Source of the DNA: JALZHR01 sp036389695
GTDB taxonomy: Bacteria; Acidobacteriota; Blastocatellia; Pyrinomonadales; Pyrinomonadaceae
DNA: 7,085 bases
Assembly: GCA_036389695.1 (NCBI GenBank)
Contig: DASVWG010000103.1
Location: 1-7,085 of the forward strand
Reading direction: 5' to 3'
In this document: one piece after another, positions 1 to 6,052 of the stretch
Numbering within the stretch: position 1 is the stretch's first letter
Layout: each line of letters begins with the position of its first letter
Program-made: the position numbers and the translations under genes
The notes under the pieces: model-generated
Databases searched by the model: none
What the model saw: the letters and a program-made list of their open reading frames with translations, nothing else
Told to the model about the DNA's origin: nothing

Positions 1-2
1 AG

Positions 3-518
3 TTTGAATCGCCGCCGGCGGAAACGTTTGAAAATTACGCTCAGCCAATCGAAACGGAAGCATACGCGCCCGCGTCGCAAGAGCCTGCTTACGGCTCTTT
101 TGAAACCGTGACGGAAACGCAGAACGGATTCGGCGAAGCGATGGAAACCGCAGGCGTTTCGCAGCCCGCGCAAGCAACCGCGCCGGTGCGGACTCGTTTC
201 AGCGAGCGCAATGTCGATTTGCCGATTGAAGTGACGGAAGACGAGCGCCGCCTGCACAACGACGCGCGACGTTTTGCCCGCCTGCTCGTTTCGGAAATCA
301 AGCTTTACAACGAGCAGAAAGTCAAAGAAGGACGCGAAGCAAACGACCTTTACGAGCGCCTGCGCGAAGCCATCGACCGCTCGCGCGAGATGTATGACAA
401 ACGCGTTCAGCCGTCGGTCGCCGCCAAATTCGATTATTTCCATTACGAATTAGTCAACTCTTTAGGCGACGGCGAGGAAAGCAAACTCGGCGCCAGCTAT
501 CCGGGCGCAGCCGTTTAA
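3..518 (+). CDS. 3' part of a conserved acidobacterial-type hypothetical protein (5' end outside window)
   Basis: The reading frame is open from the first bases of the window to a TAA at 516-518, with no in-frame stop, so the true start lies upstream and about 171 residues are visible. The first half (to about residue 75) is a low-complexity linker rich in Pro, Glu, Ala and Thr. The second half is compact and highly charged. It runs from about VTEDERRLHNDARRFARLLV through EIKLYNEQKVKEGRE and ends near AAKFDYFHYELVNSL, and it is predicted to be mostly helical. I recall a similar C-terminal segment at the end of acidobacterial proteins whose N-terminus carries a zinc ribbon or other adaptor domain, but that part is not in this window. 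I see no enzyme motif, signal peptide or membrane segment. A GTG at 108 is an internal codon, not a likely start, because coding character continues upstream. The function is unknown. A strong terminator follows 20 bp after the stop. Confidence 0.8.
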   Translation, partial: FESPPAETFENYAQPIETEAYAPASQEPAYGSFETVTETQNGFGEAMETAGVSQPAQATAPVRTRFSERNVDLPIEVTEDERRLHNDARRFARLLVSEIKLYNEQKVKEGREANDLYERLREAIDRSREMYDKRVQPSVAAKFDYFHYELVNSLGDGEESKLGASYPGAAV

Positions 519-537
519 GACAAAAACACAGCACACG

Positions 538-573
538 AAAAAGCCGTCTGATTTTTAAGTCAGGCGGCTTTTT
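538..573 (+). terminator. Rho-independent terminator after the first gene
   Basis: A 14-bp stem pairs 538-551 with 560-573 around an 8-nt loop (552-559). The core is GCCGTCTGA against TCAGGCGGC with one G-U pair. The stem is flanked by an A-run on the left and a T-run on the right, so it could work in both directions. It lies 20 bp after the stop at 518. Confidence 0.9.
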
Positions 574-579
574 GTATTG

Positions 580-610
580 AATGCAAAACGCAAAATGCAA
601 AGTGCAAAAT
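580..610 (+). repeat. Heptamer TGCAAAA run, left arm of a long inverted repeat
   Basis: Four contiguous 7-bp units (TGCAAAA, CGCAAAA, TGCAAAG, TGCAAAA) occupy 582-609. The 31-bp segment matches the reverse complement of 872-901 with one mismatch and one single-base indel, so the two arms bracket the 21-bp array. The same unit set recurs at 999-1026 inside the MITE-like element. Confidence 0.85.
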
Positions 611-614
611 GATA

Positions 615-819
615 TTTGAAAGCTTTCAAACGTGATTTGGAAGTTAACAAATTGCATTTGCAAGTTAACAAACGTCGTTTGAAAGCTTCCAAACAACGTT
701 TGCCAGTTACCAAATCACGTTTGAAAGTAGGAAAACCGCGTTTGTAAGTTACCGAATCACGTTTGTAAGTAGGAAAATCCAATTTTCCTACTTACAAACG
801 TGGTTTTCCTGCTTAAAAA
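615..819. repeat. Ten-unit array of 16-bp near-palindromes at exact 21-bp spacing
   Basis: Each unit is 16 bp, close to TTTGNAAGYTNNCAAA, and is followed by a 5-bp spacer usually ending in CG. The units start at 615, 636, 657, 678, 699, 720, 741, 762, 783 and 804, so the period is exactly 21 bp throughout with no slippage. Unit 1 (TTTGAAAGCTTTCAAA) is a perfect palindrome. Units 2-5 keep most of the dyad. Units 6-8 shift to a GGAAAA right end. Units 9 and 10 have the same sequence class in reverse orientation (TTTTCCT...). The period is two helical turns and seven codons. It is not a CRISPR: the spacers are 5 bp and partly conserved. Possible roles are phased protein binding sites, RNA hairpins or an inert satellite; the sequence alone does not decide. 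Confidence 0.9.
758..802. repeat. Perfect 20-bp inverted repeat (hairpin) within the array
   Basis: Unit 8 (762-777) and unit 9 (783-798) are exact reverse complements. Pairing continues into the spacers, giving 758-777 against 783-802, 20 bp without mismatch, around a 5-nt loop (TCCAA). No T-tract follows on either strand, so it is not a standard terminator. It marks the point where unit orientation flips. Confidence 0.9.
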
Positions 820-871
820 CGGCAAACTTGCATTCAATTAATACAGATGAACAAGCGAAAACCTTCTTGCA

Positions 872-901
872 ATTTTGCACTTGCCTTTTGCGTTTTGCAT
901 T
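872..901 (-). repeat. Inverted heptamer run, right arm bracketing the 21-bp array
   Basis: The reverse complement reads AATGCAAAACGCAAAA, then GGCAAGTGCAAAAT. It matches 580-610 apart from one substitution and one indel. It ends where the left 9-bp direct repeat of the neighbouring MITE-like element begins (899-907). Confidence 0.8.
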
Positions 902-1170
902 TTTGACGGCTTTGCACCAGAAGTGCTTAAATTTGGCATTTTGCACCAAAGGTATCAAAAAGGCAGAAGCCCGCGCGTCCGGCTTGGGCGGAATCGAATG
1001 CAAAATGCAAAGTGCAAAATGCAAAATGAAGAAACTGATTTCCGTTTTGCATTTTGCATTTTAAATTTTGCGTTTTCTCCGCCCTTGCTCACGCGCGCGC
1101 CTTCTGCCTCGTTTGTTCTGCACCAAAACTGCTTAAAATTTCTGACTTTTGGTGCAAAGCCATTTTTGAC
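899..1170. mobile_element. MITE-like element (908-1161) with 12-bp terminal inverted repeats and 9-bp flanking direct repeats
   Basis: The element begins GGCTTTGCACCA (908-919) and ends with its exact reverse complement TGGTGCAAAGCC (1150-1161). ATTTTTGAC lies immediately outside both ends (899-907 and 1162-1170), as expected of a 9-bp target duplication. The whole 254 bp is an imperfect palindrome centred near 1035. Matching blocks include AGGCAGAAG (961-969) with CTTCTGCCT (1101-1109), GGGCGGA (986-992) with TCCGCCC (1078-1084), and the heptamer stem near the centre. No transposase is encoded. From memory, ends starting GGCTTTG and 9-bp duplications are typical of the IS903 group of the IS5 family, so a non-autonomous relative is a reasonable inference. 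An alternative is a REP/BIME-type intergenic repeat with a chance direct repeat. Confidence 0.65.
1009..1062. repeat. Central heptamer hairpin of the MITE-like element
   Basis: The forward heptamers (999-1026) face inverted heptamers (1045-1058). Positions 1009-1026 pair with 1045-1062, giving 18 bp with one G-U pair around an 18-nt loop. This forms the tip of the larger inverted repeat. Heptamer unit order is shared with 582-609, which indicates common origin or exchange between the two repeat blocks. Confidence 0.8.
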
Positions 1171-3336
1171 CTATTCTACAATTTCAAACTGCACGAATTG
1201 CGTCGTGGTGCGGTGTTTTTCTTTTGCCAGATTGTCCGTGACGATGATTTGCAGAACGTAATCGCCCGGCGGCAGAGCCTTTCCGAGACTGATGGCGCCG
1301 CCCGCCGCGATTTTCTGCATATTGGTTTGTCCGGCAACGTCAAGCGCGTTTTGCTTGCCTTCGACAAGCAGTTTGCCGTCGCGGAAAACCCGCATCTGCG
1401 TCTGCGCCTGCGGCTTTTGCGCGGCATCGAGCCTGAGGTTATAGATTTCGTAGGCGTAGCGCAGAACCGTTCCGCGCTTGAAACGGCGCAGAGAAGTATC
1501 TGACGGCGGATTGCTCAGAGTCGGCGCGGCGGTTTGATTCGGATTGGTTTCCTGCGCCAGCTTTTCCCATTGCGCGGGCGTTAAATTTTCCAGAACGATG
1601 CCCGAAAGCGTTAGACGTTCTTTTTTCAGATTCGGAACTTCGATAAATTGATTTGCCGAGCCGACTTTTGCCGAATTCTGGTCGCGCAGCGCGACGCGCA
1701 TCTGATATGCGCCCGCATTTTTGATTGGAAAAACAAAGCTGTAGACAAAACCTTCGCGCATCATCATCTCGTAAGTTTTGTCTTTCGCCACAATCGTGTA
1801 AGTTTTGCCGATCTGGTCGACCGCCGCGCCGTTATCGCCGAAGCTGACCGCCAGAACGTCGAAAGTCGCTTTATGGCTGCCGTCCGCTTCGTCGGTAAAT
1901 TTCAAATCTTTCGCGTTGATGTGCAAAAACGAGCGGACGAAAGAACCGCTTTTCGGGTCATTGGCGAAAAGCGCGTTCAGGCGCAGGCTGATGCCGCCCG
2001 CGGCGAAAGGCGACATCAGCGCGTTTAAAATCTGCTGCGTCGGCGTCTGTTTGACCTCTGCCGCCGCCTCGTCGCTGACGCTGAAAAATCCGCTTCGATA
2101 ACGGACTTTCAAATCCGGGCGCCTGACCTTGACGACGAGCTTATTAAAGCGCCGCGTTTTCGGGTCGAAAGTTTCGGCGTCCGGCTGATAACCGATAAGA
2201 TAATAGCTCTGGTCATTGAGCACTCGCTGGACGCCGCCGATTAAATCGTTGTTGTTGATAATCGAAAAGCCGCCCGTCTGTCGCGCCAGGTAAATCAAGC
2301 CTTCCTGCGTGTCTATAAATTCCGAGCGGCGGTCGGACAGGCGCTGTTCCAGCTGGTCGCTGCTCAATCCGCCCGCGTCGTCTTCCGCCGTCAGACCGAG
2401 CGGCTGAAGACCGCGCGCGTCCATCGTATAAATCACGACCGAATTGCGATTTGCCAGATCAATCAAGCGCCGGAGCGAGTCTAAAATCTGCGCCGGCTCG
2501 ACAAATCCCTGTTCGCTGCGCGTGAAAAGCTTGAAGCCGTCCGAAAACATCAAAACGCTTTTGCGACCGGGCAATTCGTTCATTCCGCGAATGACGTAGC
2601 TCAGCGCGCCGAGCGTTCCGCGCGCGAAAAGGTTCTGGCGGAAATTGTTAATATCGGCGTCCGCGTTATTGTTGGCAATATCATCTTCGTCCGTCGCGCC
2701 GCTCAGAGAATTGTCGGGCGGAGATTGAATCGGCGCGAAAGCTCCGATATTGCCCGTTCCGAGAGCGTTCCAGCGAACGCGCTCAATCGCGGCGTAAAGC
2801 TGTCGTTTGTCGCTGGTAAATTGCTGCAGCGCGCCGACGCCCGCGCCCGTGCGGATAATCGCCACGAGGTCGCCTTCCTGCATCTGCTCATCGACAAATT
2901 TTTTCAGCGATTGGCGAACGTAAGCCGTGCTTTGAAACGAAAGCGTCAAATCATCGACGACCAGCGCAATCGTGCGCCGGATTCTTTCGGGTTTCAGCTC
3001 GGTCGTCGGAACCGGCGGCGCGTTTTTGACGGCGGGCACCGGATTCGTCGCCGGTTTAACCCGCGCCGCGCCGGAAATAAAAGAAAAATTCGTGATGTCC
3101 TGTTTTTCGCCGTTTTCGAAAATTTCGAAATCTTCGGGTTTCAGATTCGTCACGATTTTGCCCGCTTTGTCCGTCACCGTCACGTCGAGCTGAATCAGCG
3201 CCGTGGAAATTTTTACGACGTCTTCATCGTCGGCGACCGGCTTCGGCGTGGGCGCGGCAGTCGGCGACGGCGTCTGCGCGAAAGCGGCGAGCGAAAACAG
3301 AAAAACCGGAAATAGTGAAGCAAAAAGCCTTTTCAT
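1171..3336 (-). CDS. Exported VWFA-related domain protein, acidobacterial type
   Basis: The protein has 721 residues. The start is the ATG at 3336-3334, chosen because AGGAG (3348-3344) lies 7 nt upstream and a signal peptide begins at once (MKRLFASLFPVFLFSLAAFA, likely cut before QTP). The frame continues 55 codons upstream but lacks export character there. A Pro/Thr linker leads to the family hallmark around residues 40-85, including LIQLDVTVTDKAGKIV and LKPEDFEIFENGEKQDI. A VWA-like fold spans about 120-415: RTIALVVDDLTLS (a degenerate DxTxS metal site at D129, T131, S133), VLMFSDG at 261-267, VIYTMDARGL at 301-310, and SYYLIGYQP near 377. The C-terminal 300 residues are beta-rich and end in a conserved-looking repeat-free domain. 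Such proteins match the VWFA-related acidobacterial family (TIGR03436 type) and are thought to act in the periplasm or outside the cell in protein-protein contact; the exact role is unknown. It is divergent from the transglycosylase gene. Confidence 0.93.
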   Translation of the reverse strand: MKRLFASLFPVFLFSLAAFAQTPSPTAAPTPKPVADDEDVVKISTALIQLDVTVTDKAGKIVTNLKPEDFEIFENGEKQDITNFSFISGAARVKPATNPVPAVKNAPPVPTTELKPERIRRTIALVVDDLTLSFQSTAYVRQSLKKFVDEQMQEGDLVAIIRTGAGVGALQQFTSDKRQLYAAIERVRWNALGTGNIGAFAPIQSPPDNSLSGATDEDDIANNNADADINNFRQNLFARGTLGALSYVIRGMNELPGRKSVLMFSDGFKLFTRSEQGFVEPAQILDSLRRLIDLANRNSVVIYTMDARGLQPLGLTAEDDAGGLSSDQLEQRLSDRRSEFIDTQEGLIYLARQTGGFSIINNNDLIGGVQRVLNDQSYYLIGYQPDAETFDPKTRRFNKLVVKVRRPDLKVRYRSGFFSVSDEAAAEVKQTPTQQILNALMSPFAAGGISLRLNALFANDPKSGSFVRSFLHINAKDLKFTDEADGSHKATFDVLAVSFGDNGAAVDQIGKTYTIVAKDKTYEMMMREGFVYSFVFPIKNAGAYQMRVALRDQNSAKVGSANQFIEVPNLKKERLTLSGIVLENLTPAQWEKLAQETNPNQTAAPTLSNPPSDTSLRRFKRGTVLRYAYEIYNLRLDAAQKPQAQTQMRVFRDGKLLVEGKQNALDVAGQTNMQKIAAGGAISLGKALPPGDYVLQIIVTDNLAKEKHRTTTQFVQFEIVE

Positions 3337-3452
3337 GACCGAACTCCTAGAAAAAATCCGTTTGATGCGGTTATCATATATTAAAATTGCCCGGCGCAAA
3401 AGATTAATTCCGATATAAACCGCAAAATCACAATTCGCATCAAAGGCATTTG
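3337..3452. promoter_or_regulatory. Divergent promoter region with repeated TTTGATG dyads
   Basis: This 116-bp gap drives two divergent genes. TTTGATGCG (3361-3369) is the exact reverse complement of CGCATCAAA (3436-3444). A further TTTGATG at 3449-3455, overlapping the transglycosylase start, forms a second 7-bp dyad with 3438-3444 (4-nt loop GGCA). Possible -10 boxes are TATGAT on the minus strand (3378-3373) and TATAAA on the plus strand (3414-3419). Matching -35 boxes are weak, so the promoters are tentative. The dyads could be operators or could block ribosome access to the plus-strand start. AGGAG at 3348-3344 is the ribosome binding site of the VWFA gene. Confidence 0.4.
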
Positions 3453-5801
3453 ATGAAAGGAAACAAAACATTGATTCGCAAAGTATTTCAGCTAAATTCA
3501 CATTCGTTTTTCAGTTTCGTTCTGATTTCGCTCGTATTTTTAAGCGTGCCGTTCGCCGTCAGCTGCCAGCGTATGACGGAAGAACAGGCTCTGCAGGCGA
3601 TTCGCCAGTTGACGAAAGACGGAAAACTGCCGTCCGAATCGGTCGTCGCCGATTTCGATTCGCGCTTCGCCAATACGCGAACCGGCGCGCTCGCCAAGCT
3701 TCTGCGCGGGCGGATTCGCCTGGAAAACGGCGACGCGAACGGCGCGGCGGAAATTTTAAATTCAAATGTTTTCAAGCAAAAAACGAATCTTGGCGATTAC
3801 GCTTTGTGGCTGCGCGGCAAGGCTCTTTTGCAGGCGCAAAAGCCTGCGGAAGCGATGAGCGTCATTCAGCAGCTTGCCGCCGAGTTTCCGAATTCCCTGC
3901 GCGTCAGGGAAGCAAAACTGCTCTGGACGGAAGCCGCTCTGCAATCGGGATTGGCGCGAGAAGTTCCCGTTTTTTTGCAGGATTTGATTGATAAATCGGA
4001 CGCGAGCGCGTTTCTGGCAGTCGCCCGTGCTTACGAGCAGCAGCAAAATCAGGCGCAGGCAATCAATTTTTATCGAAAGGCTTATTTCTACGGCGCGGGC
4101 GCGGAAGCTGGCAAGCAAGCCGAAATAAAATTGACCGAGCTGGCGCAAAGCCTGTCGCCGCAGACGGCGGAAGAAGCAATCTCACGCGCCGACCGGCTTT
4201 ACGACGCGAAAAATTACCCGGAAGCGGCAAATGCTTACACGACGGCGCTGGCGAGCTTTCCGAATCTTTCGACGCCGCAGACGAATCTGCGCCGGTTGAC
4301 GGCGCTGGCGAATTTGCGGCGCGGCTCGGAAGCGCAGGGCGCGTTTAATTTAATTCCGGCGACGGCGCGGGAAAAAGAAGAAGCTTATTATCAACTCGCC
4401 CGCGCTTATGCCGGAGCGCGCGCATGGGAACAGGCGCGGCAAATCACGGACGAAATGCGCCAGAAATTTCCGTCCGGCGCGTGGACGCCGAAAGCTTTAA
4501 TTGCCGCCGGAATGACGGCGCGCGACGCGAAAAACAAACTGGAGGAAACTTATTTCCTGCGCTCTGCCGTCACGTCTTATCCGAACGCGGTGGAAGTCGC
4601 TTCGGCGCAGTTCGAGCTGGCGTGGCTCGAACATGAAAACAATAATTTTTCCTCTTCGTCGCAGATGCTGACCGAGCATCTGGCGCGTTATGCCAGCAAG
4701 GACACGACCAATCGCGGCAAAGCCGGTTACTGGTCGGCGCGAGATTCGGAACGCGCGGGGAAAATCAACGAGGCGTGCGCGCTTTACGAAGCGGTCAACT
4801 ATCGCTACGGCGCGAATTGGTATGGCTATATGGCGACGCAGAGAATGGCGAATCTGCGCTCGCAGGGCAGATGCAATGCGCCGCAGAACTTCGCGAAAGA
4901 TTCGCTGGTCGGGCGTGCCGTCGCCAATCTGAAAACCGTCACCGTCGCTGCCGAAACCGCGACGGAAAAAGAAAATGAACGACTCGTTCGCGCCGAACAG
5001 CTCGGCATCGTCGGGCTTTTCGACTGGGCGTTTAACGAAGTCACAGACGCCGCGCGAACCGCGCCGAACAGCCCGAAAGTCAATATGACGCTTGCCAAAT
5101 ATTATCGCCTGCGCGATGATAACGTCAACGCTCTATTGAGTTTAGCGCGAAGCTATCCTGATTACCCGCAAATGTTTCCCGAAGAAATGGGACGCGAAGA
5201 ATGGGATATTTTTTATCCTTTGACTAACTGGCAGCACATCAAGCTCTGGGCGAAAGAGCGCGGGCTCGACCCGTATCAGGTCGCGGGTTTGATTCGACAG
5301 GAATCGGTTTTCAATCCGCGCGCCAAGTCCGGCGCGAACGCTTACGGCTTGATGCAGCTCCTTATTCCGACCGCCCGCGCAACGGCGCGAAAATACGGAA
5401 ATACGGCGACTATTACGGGCGAGACGCTTTTTGAACCGGCGCTCAATATCGAGCTCGGTACGGCTTATATGCGCGACCAGTTCGATAAATTCGGGCGCAT
5501 CGAATACGTCGCCATCGCCTATAACGCCGGACCGGGACGCGTCGCGCCGTGGCGCGCCAGCCTGCCGCTCGAATTGGACGAATTCGTCGAAGAAATTCCT
5601 TTTAAAGAGACCAAAGGCTACGTGCAGGGCGTCATTCGCAACTCGGCGCAGTATCGCCGTTTGTATGACGAAAACGGAAACTTCAAATCAAACGTCGGCA
5701 CCAAACCGATTAGAAATGTGCTGGATTCGCAGACGCGCGAAAGAATCGCCGAAGAACTGCCCGAAGTTAAGATTGACGAAAACAGGCAGGCGGAAGAGTA
5801 A
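3453..5801 (+). CDS. Slt70-like lytic transglycosylase with helical/TPR-like N-terminus, probable lipoprotein
   Basis: The protein has 782 residues from the ATG at 3453 (AAAGG 6 nt upstream). A TTG at 3450 and a TTG at 3471 with AAAGGA 9 nt upstream are alternatives. It cleaves the beta-1,4 link between N-acetylmuramic acid and N-acetylglucosamine in peptidoglycan, leaving a 1,6-anhydro end, and acts in the periplasm. A basic N-terminus and hydrophobic stretch (residues 18-37) lead to AVSC, a weak lipobox with Cys38. Residues about 60-560 are alpha-helical TPR-like repeats, for example RADRLYDAKNYPEAANAY near 242. The SLT (GH23) domain covers about 595-735: IRQESVFNPRAKSGANAYGL with catalytic Glu617, LMQLLIPTA, AYNAGPGRVAPW, and EIPFKETKGYVQGV followed by YRRLY. 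All key motifs are intact. It is longer than E. coli Slt (about 645 aa), mainly in the helical part and an acidic tail. It is probably used in wall turnover. The downstream gene pair starts after 38 bp. Confidence 0.95.
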   Translation: MKGNKTLIRKVFQLNSHSFFSFVLISLVFLSVPFAVSCQRMTEEQALQAIRQLTKDGKLPSESVVADFDSRFANTRTGALAKLLRGRIRLENGDANGAAEILNSNVFKQKTNLGDYALWLRGKALLQAQKPAEAMSVIQQLAAEFPNSLRVREAKLLWTEAALQSGLAREVPVFLQDLIDKSDASAFLAVARAYEQQQNQAQAINFYRKAYFYGAGAEAGKQAEIKLTELAQSLSPQTAEEAISRADRLYDAKNYPEAANAYTTALASFPNLSTPQTNLRRLTALANLRRGSEAQGAFNLIPATAREKEEAYYQLARAYAGARAWEQARQITDEMRQKFPSGAWTPKALIAAGMTARDAKNKLEETYFLRSAVTSYPNAVEVASAQFELAWLEHENNNFSSSSQMLTEHLARYASKDTTNRGKAGYWSARDSERAGKINEACALYEAVNYRYGANWYGYMATQRMANLRSQGRCNAPQNFAKDSLVGRAVANLKTVTVAAETATEKENERLVRAEQLGIVGLFDWAFNEVTDAARTAPNSPKVNMTLAKYYRLRDDNVNALLSLARSYPDYPQMFPEEMGREEWDIFYPLTNWQHIKLWAKERGLDPYQVAGLIRQESVFNPRAKSGANAYGLMQLLIPTARATARKYGNTATITGETLFEPALNIELGTAYMRDQFDKFGRIEYVAIAYNAGPGRVAPWRASLPLELDEFVEEIPFKETKGYVQGVIRNSAQYRRLYDENGNFKSNVGTKPIRNVLDSQTRERIAEELPEVKIDENRQAEE

Positions 5802-5802
5802 A

Positions 5803-5839
5803 TCTGTGTTTTGAAAGTGTTTTTGTCTAATATAATTTT
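5803..5839 (+). promoter_or_regulatory. AT-rich promoter-like sequence directly before the DUF433 gene
   Basis: A perfect TATAAT lies at 5831-5836 and an overlapping TAATAT at 5828-5833, only 3 or 6 nt before the ATG at 5840. TTGAAA at 5811-5816 is a poor -35 candidate, with only 11-14 bp between the boxes. No Shine-Dalgarno sequence precedes the ATG, so the transcript may be leaderless. Alternatively the gene is read through from the transglycosylase. Confidence 0.4.
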
Positions 5840-6052
5840 ATGAAAAAGCCAATTGTGACATCTTCAAAAGACGTAATGGGCGGAACTCCTGTTTTTGCCG
5901 GAACTCGCGTGCCGATTCAAACATTGATTGATTACCTGACGGCGGGCGAAACGATTGATGATTTTCTGGAAGGTTTCCCGACCGTTAACCGCGAACAGGT
6001 CGTAGAATTTTTGCGGGAAGCCGAAAAACAGATGGAGCAAAAAGCAGCGTGA
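5840..6052 (+). CDS. DUF433 protein, probable antitoxin of a DUF433/DUF5615 pair
   Basis: The protein has 70 residues and is full length for this small family. The family signature GGTPVFAGTRVPI is at residues 14-26, followed by LIDYLTAGETIDDFLEGFP and then an NREQVVEFLREA helix, which together suggest a small winged-helix DNA-binding fold. DUF433 proteins usually sit directly before a PIN-like DUF5615 gene and are regarded as antitoxins that also bind the operon promoter; that role here is inferred from family and context. Its stop (TGA 6050-6052) overlaps the GTG start of the next gene by 4 bp, so translation is probably coupled. There is no Shine-Dalgarno before its own ATG. The Ala/Gln/Lys-rich C-terminus is a likely contact for the toxin. 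Confidence 0.9.
   Translation: MKKPIVTSSKDVMGGTPVFAGTRVPIQTLIDYLTAGETIDDFLEGFPTVNREQVVEFLREAEKQMEQKAA

Larger units (their letters stand above)
519..1170. other. Convergent intergenic region made almost entirely of repeats, no convincing gene
   Basis: This 652-bp gap lies between the 3' end of the first gene and the 3' end of the VWFA-related gene. After the terminator it holds, in order: a heptamer run, a 21-bp palindrome array, an inverted heptamer run, and a 254-bp MITE-like inverted repeat with flanking direct repeats. Short open frames occur on both strands, but they are by-products of the 7-bp and 21-bp periodicity. They run through the terminator or the inverted repeats and have no convincing ribosome binding site. 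The stretch 820-870 shows nothing recognisable beyond a 9-bp inverted match (ATTGAATGC at 576-584, GCATTCAAT at 830-838). Confidence 0.75.

Noticed and set aside
454..782. Minus-strand genes coding for 7-residue repeat peptides (such as PTYKRDSVTYKR)
   Set aside because: Two frames are open at once because 21 bp equals seven codons; the frames run through the terminator or into the first gene, and no ribosome binding site or conserved start is seen.
758..802. Bidirectional terminator for the convergent genes
   Set aside because: The hairpin is strong but has no T-tract after the stem on either strand, and the first gene already has a good terminator at 538-573.
615..819. CRISPR array
   Set aside because: The repeats are 16 bp and degenerate, the spacers are 5 bp and partly conserved (often ending CG), and two units are reversed; no cas genes are present.
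828..1503. Plus-strand reading frames across the MITE-like element
   Set aside because: They consist of heptamer translation (HFAFCI-type repeats), and some continue antisense into the VWFA gene; no ribosome binding site supports them.
2725..3315. Plus-strand 196-residue reading frame inside the VWFA gene
   Set aside because: It is an Arg/Phe-rich antisense shadow of a confidently coding frame, with no start signal or family motif.
3334..3501. Longer N-terminus of the VWFA gene starting at 3501
   Set aside because: The extra 55 residues overlap the divergent gene and its promoter region and precede a clear signal peptide; ATG 3336 has AGGAG at ideal spacing.
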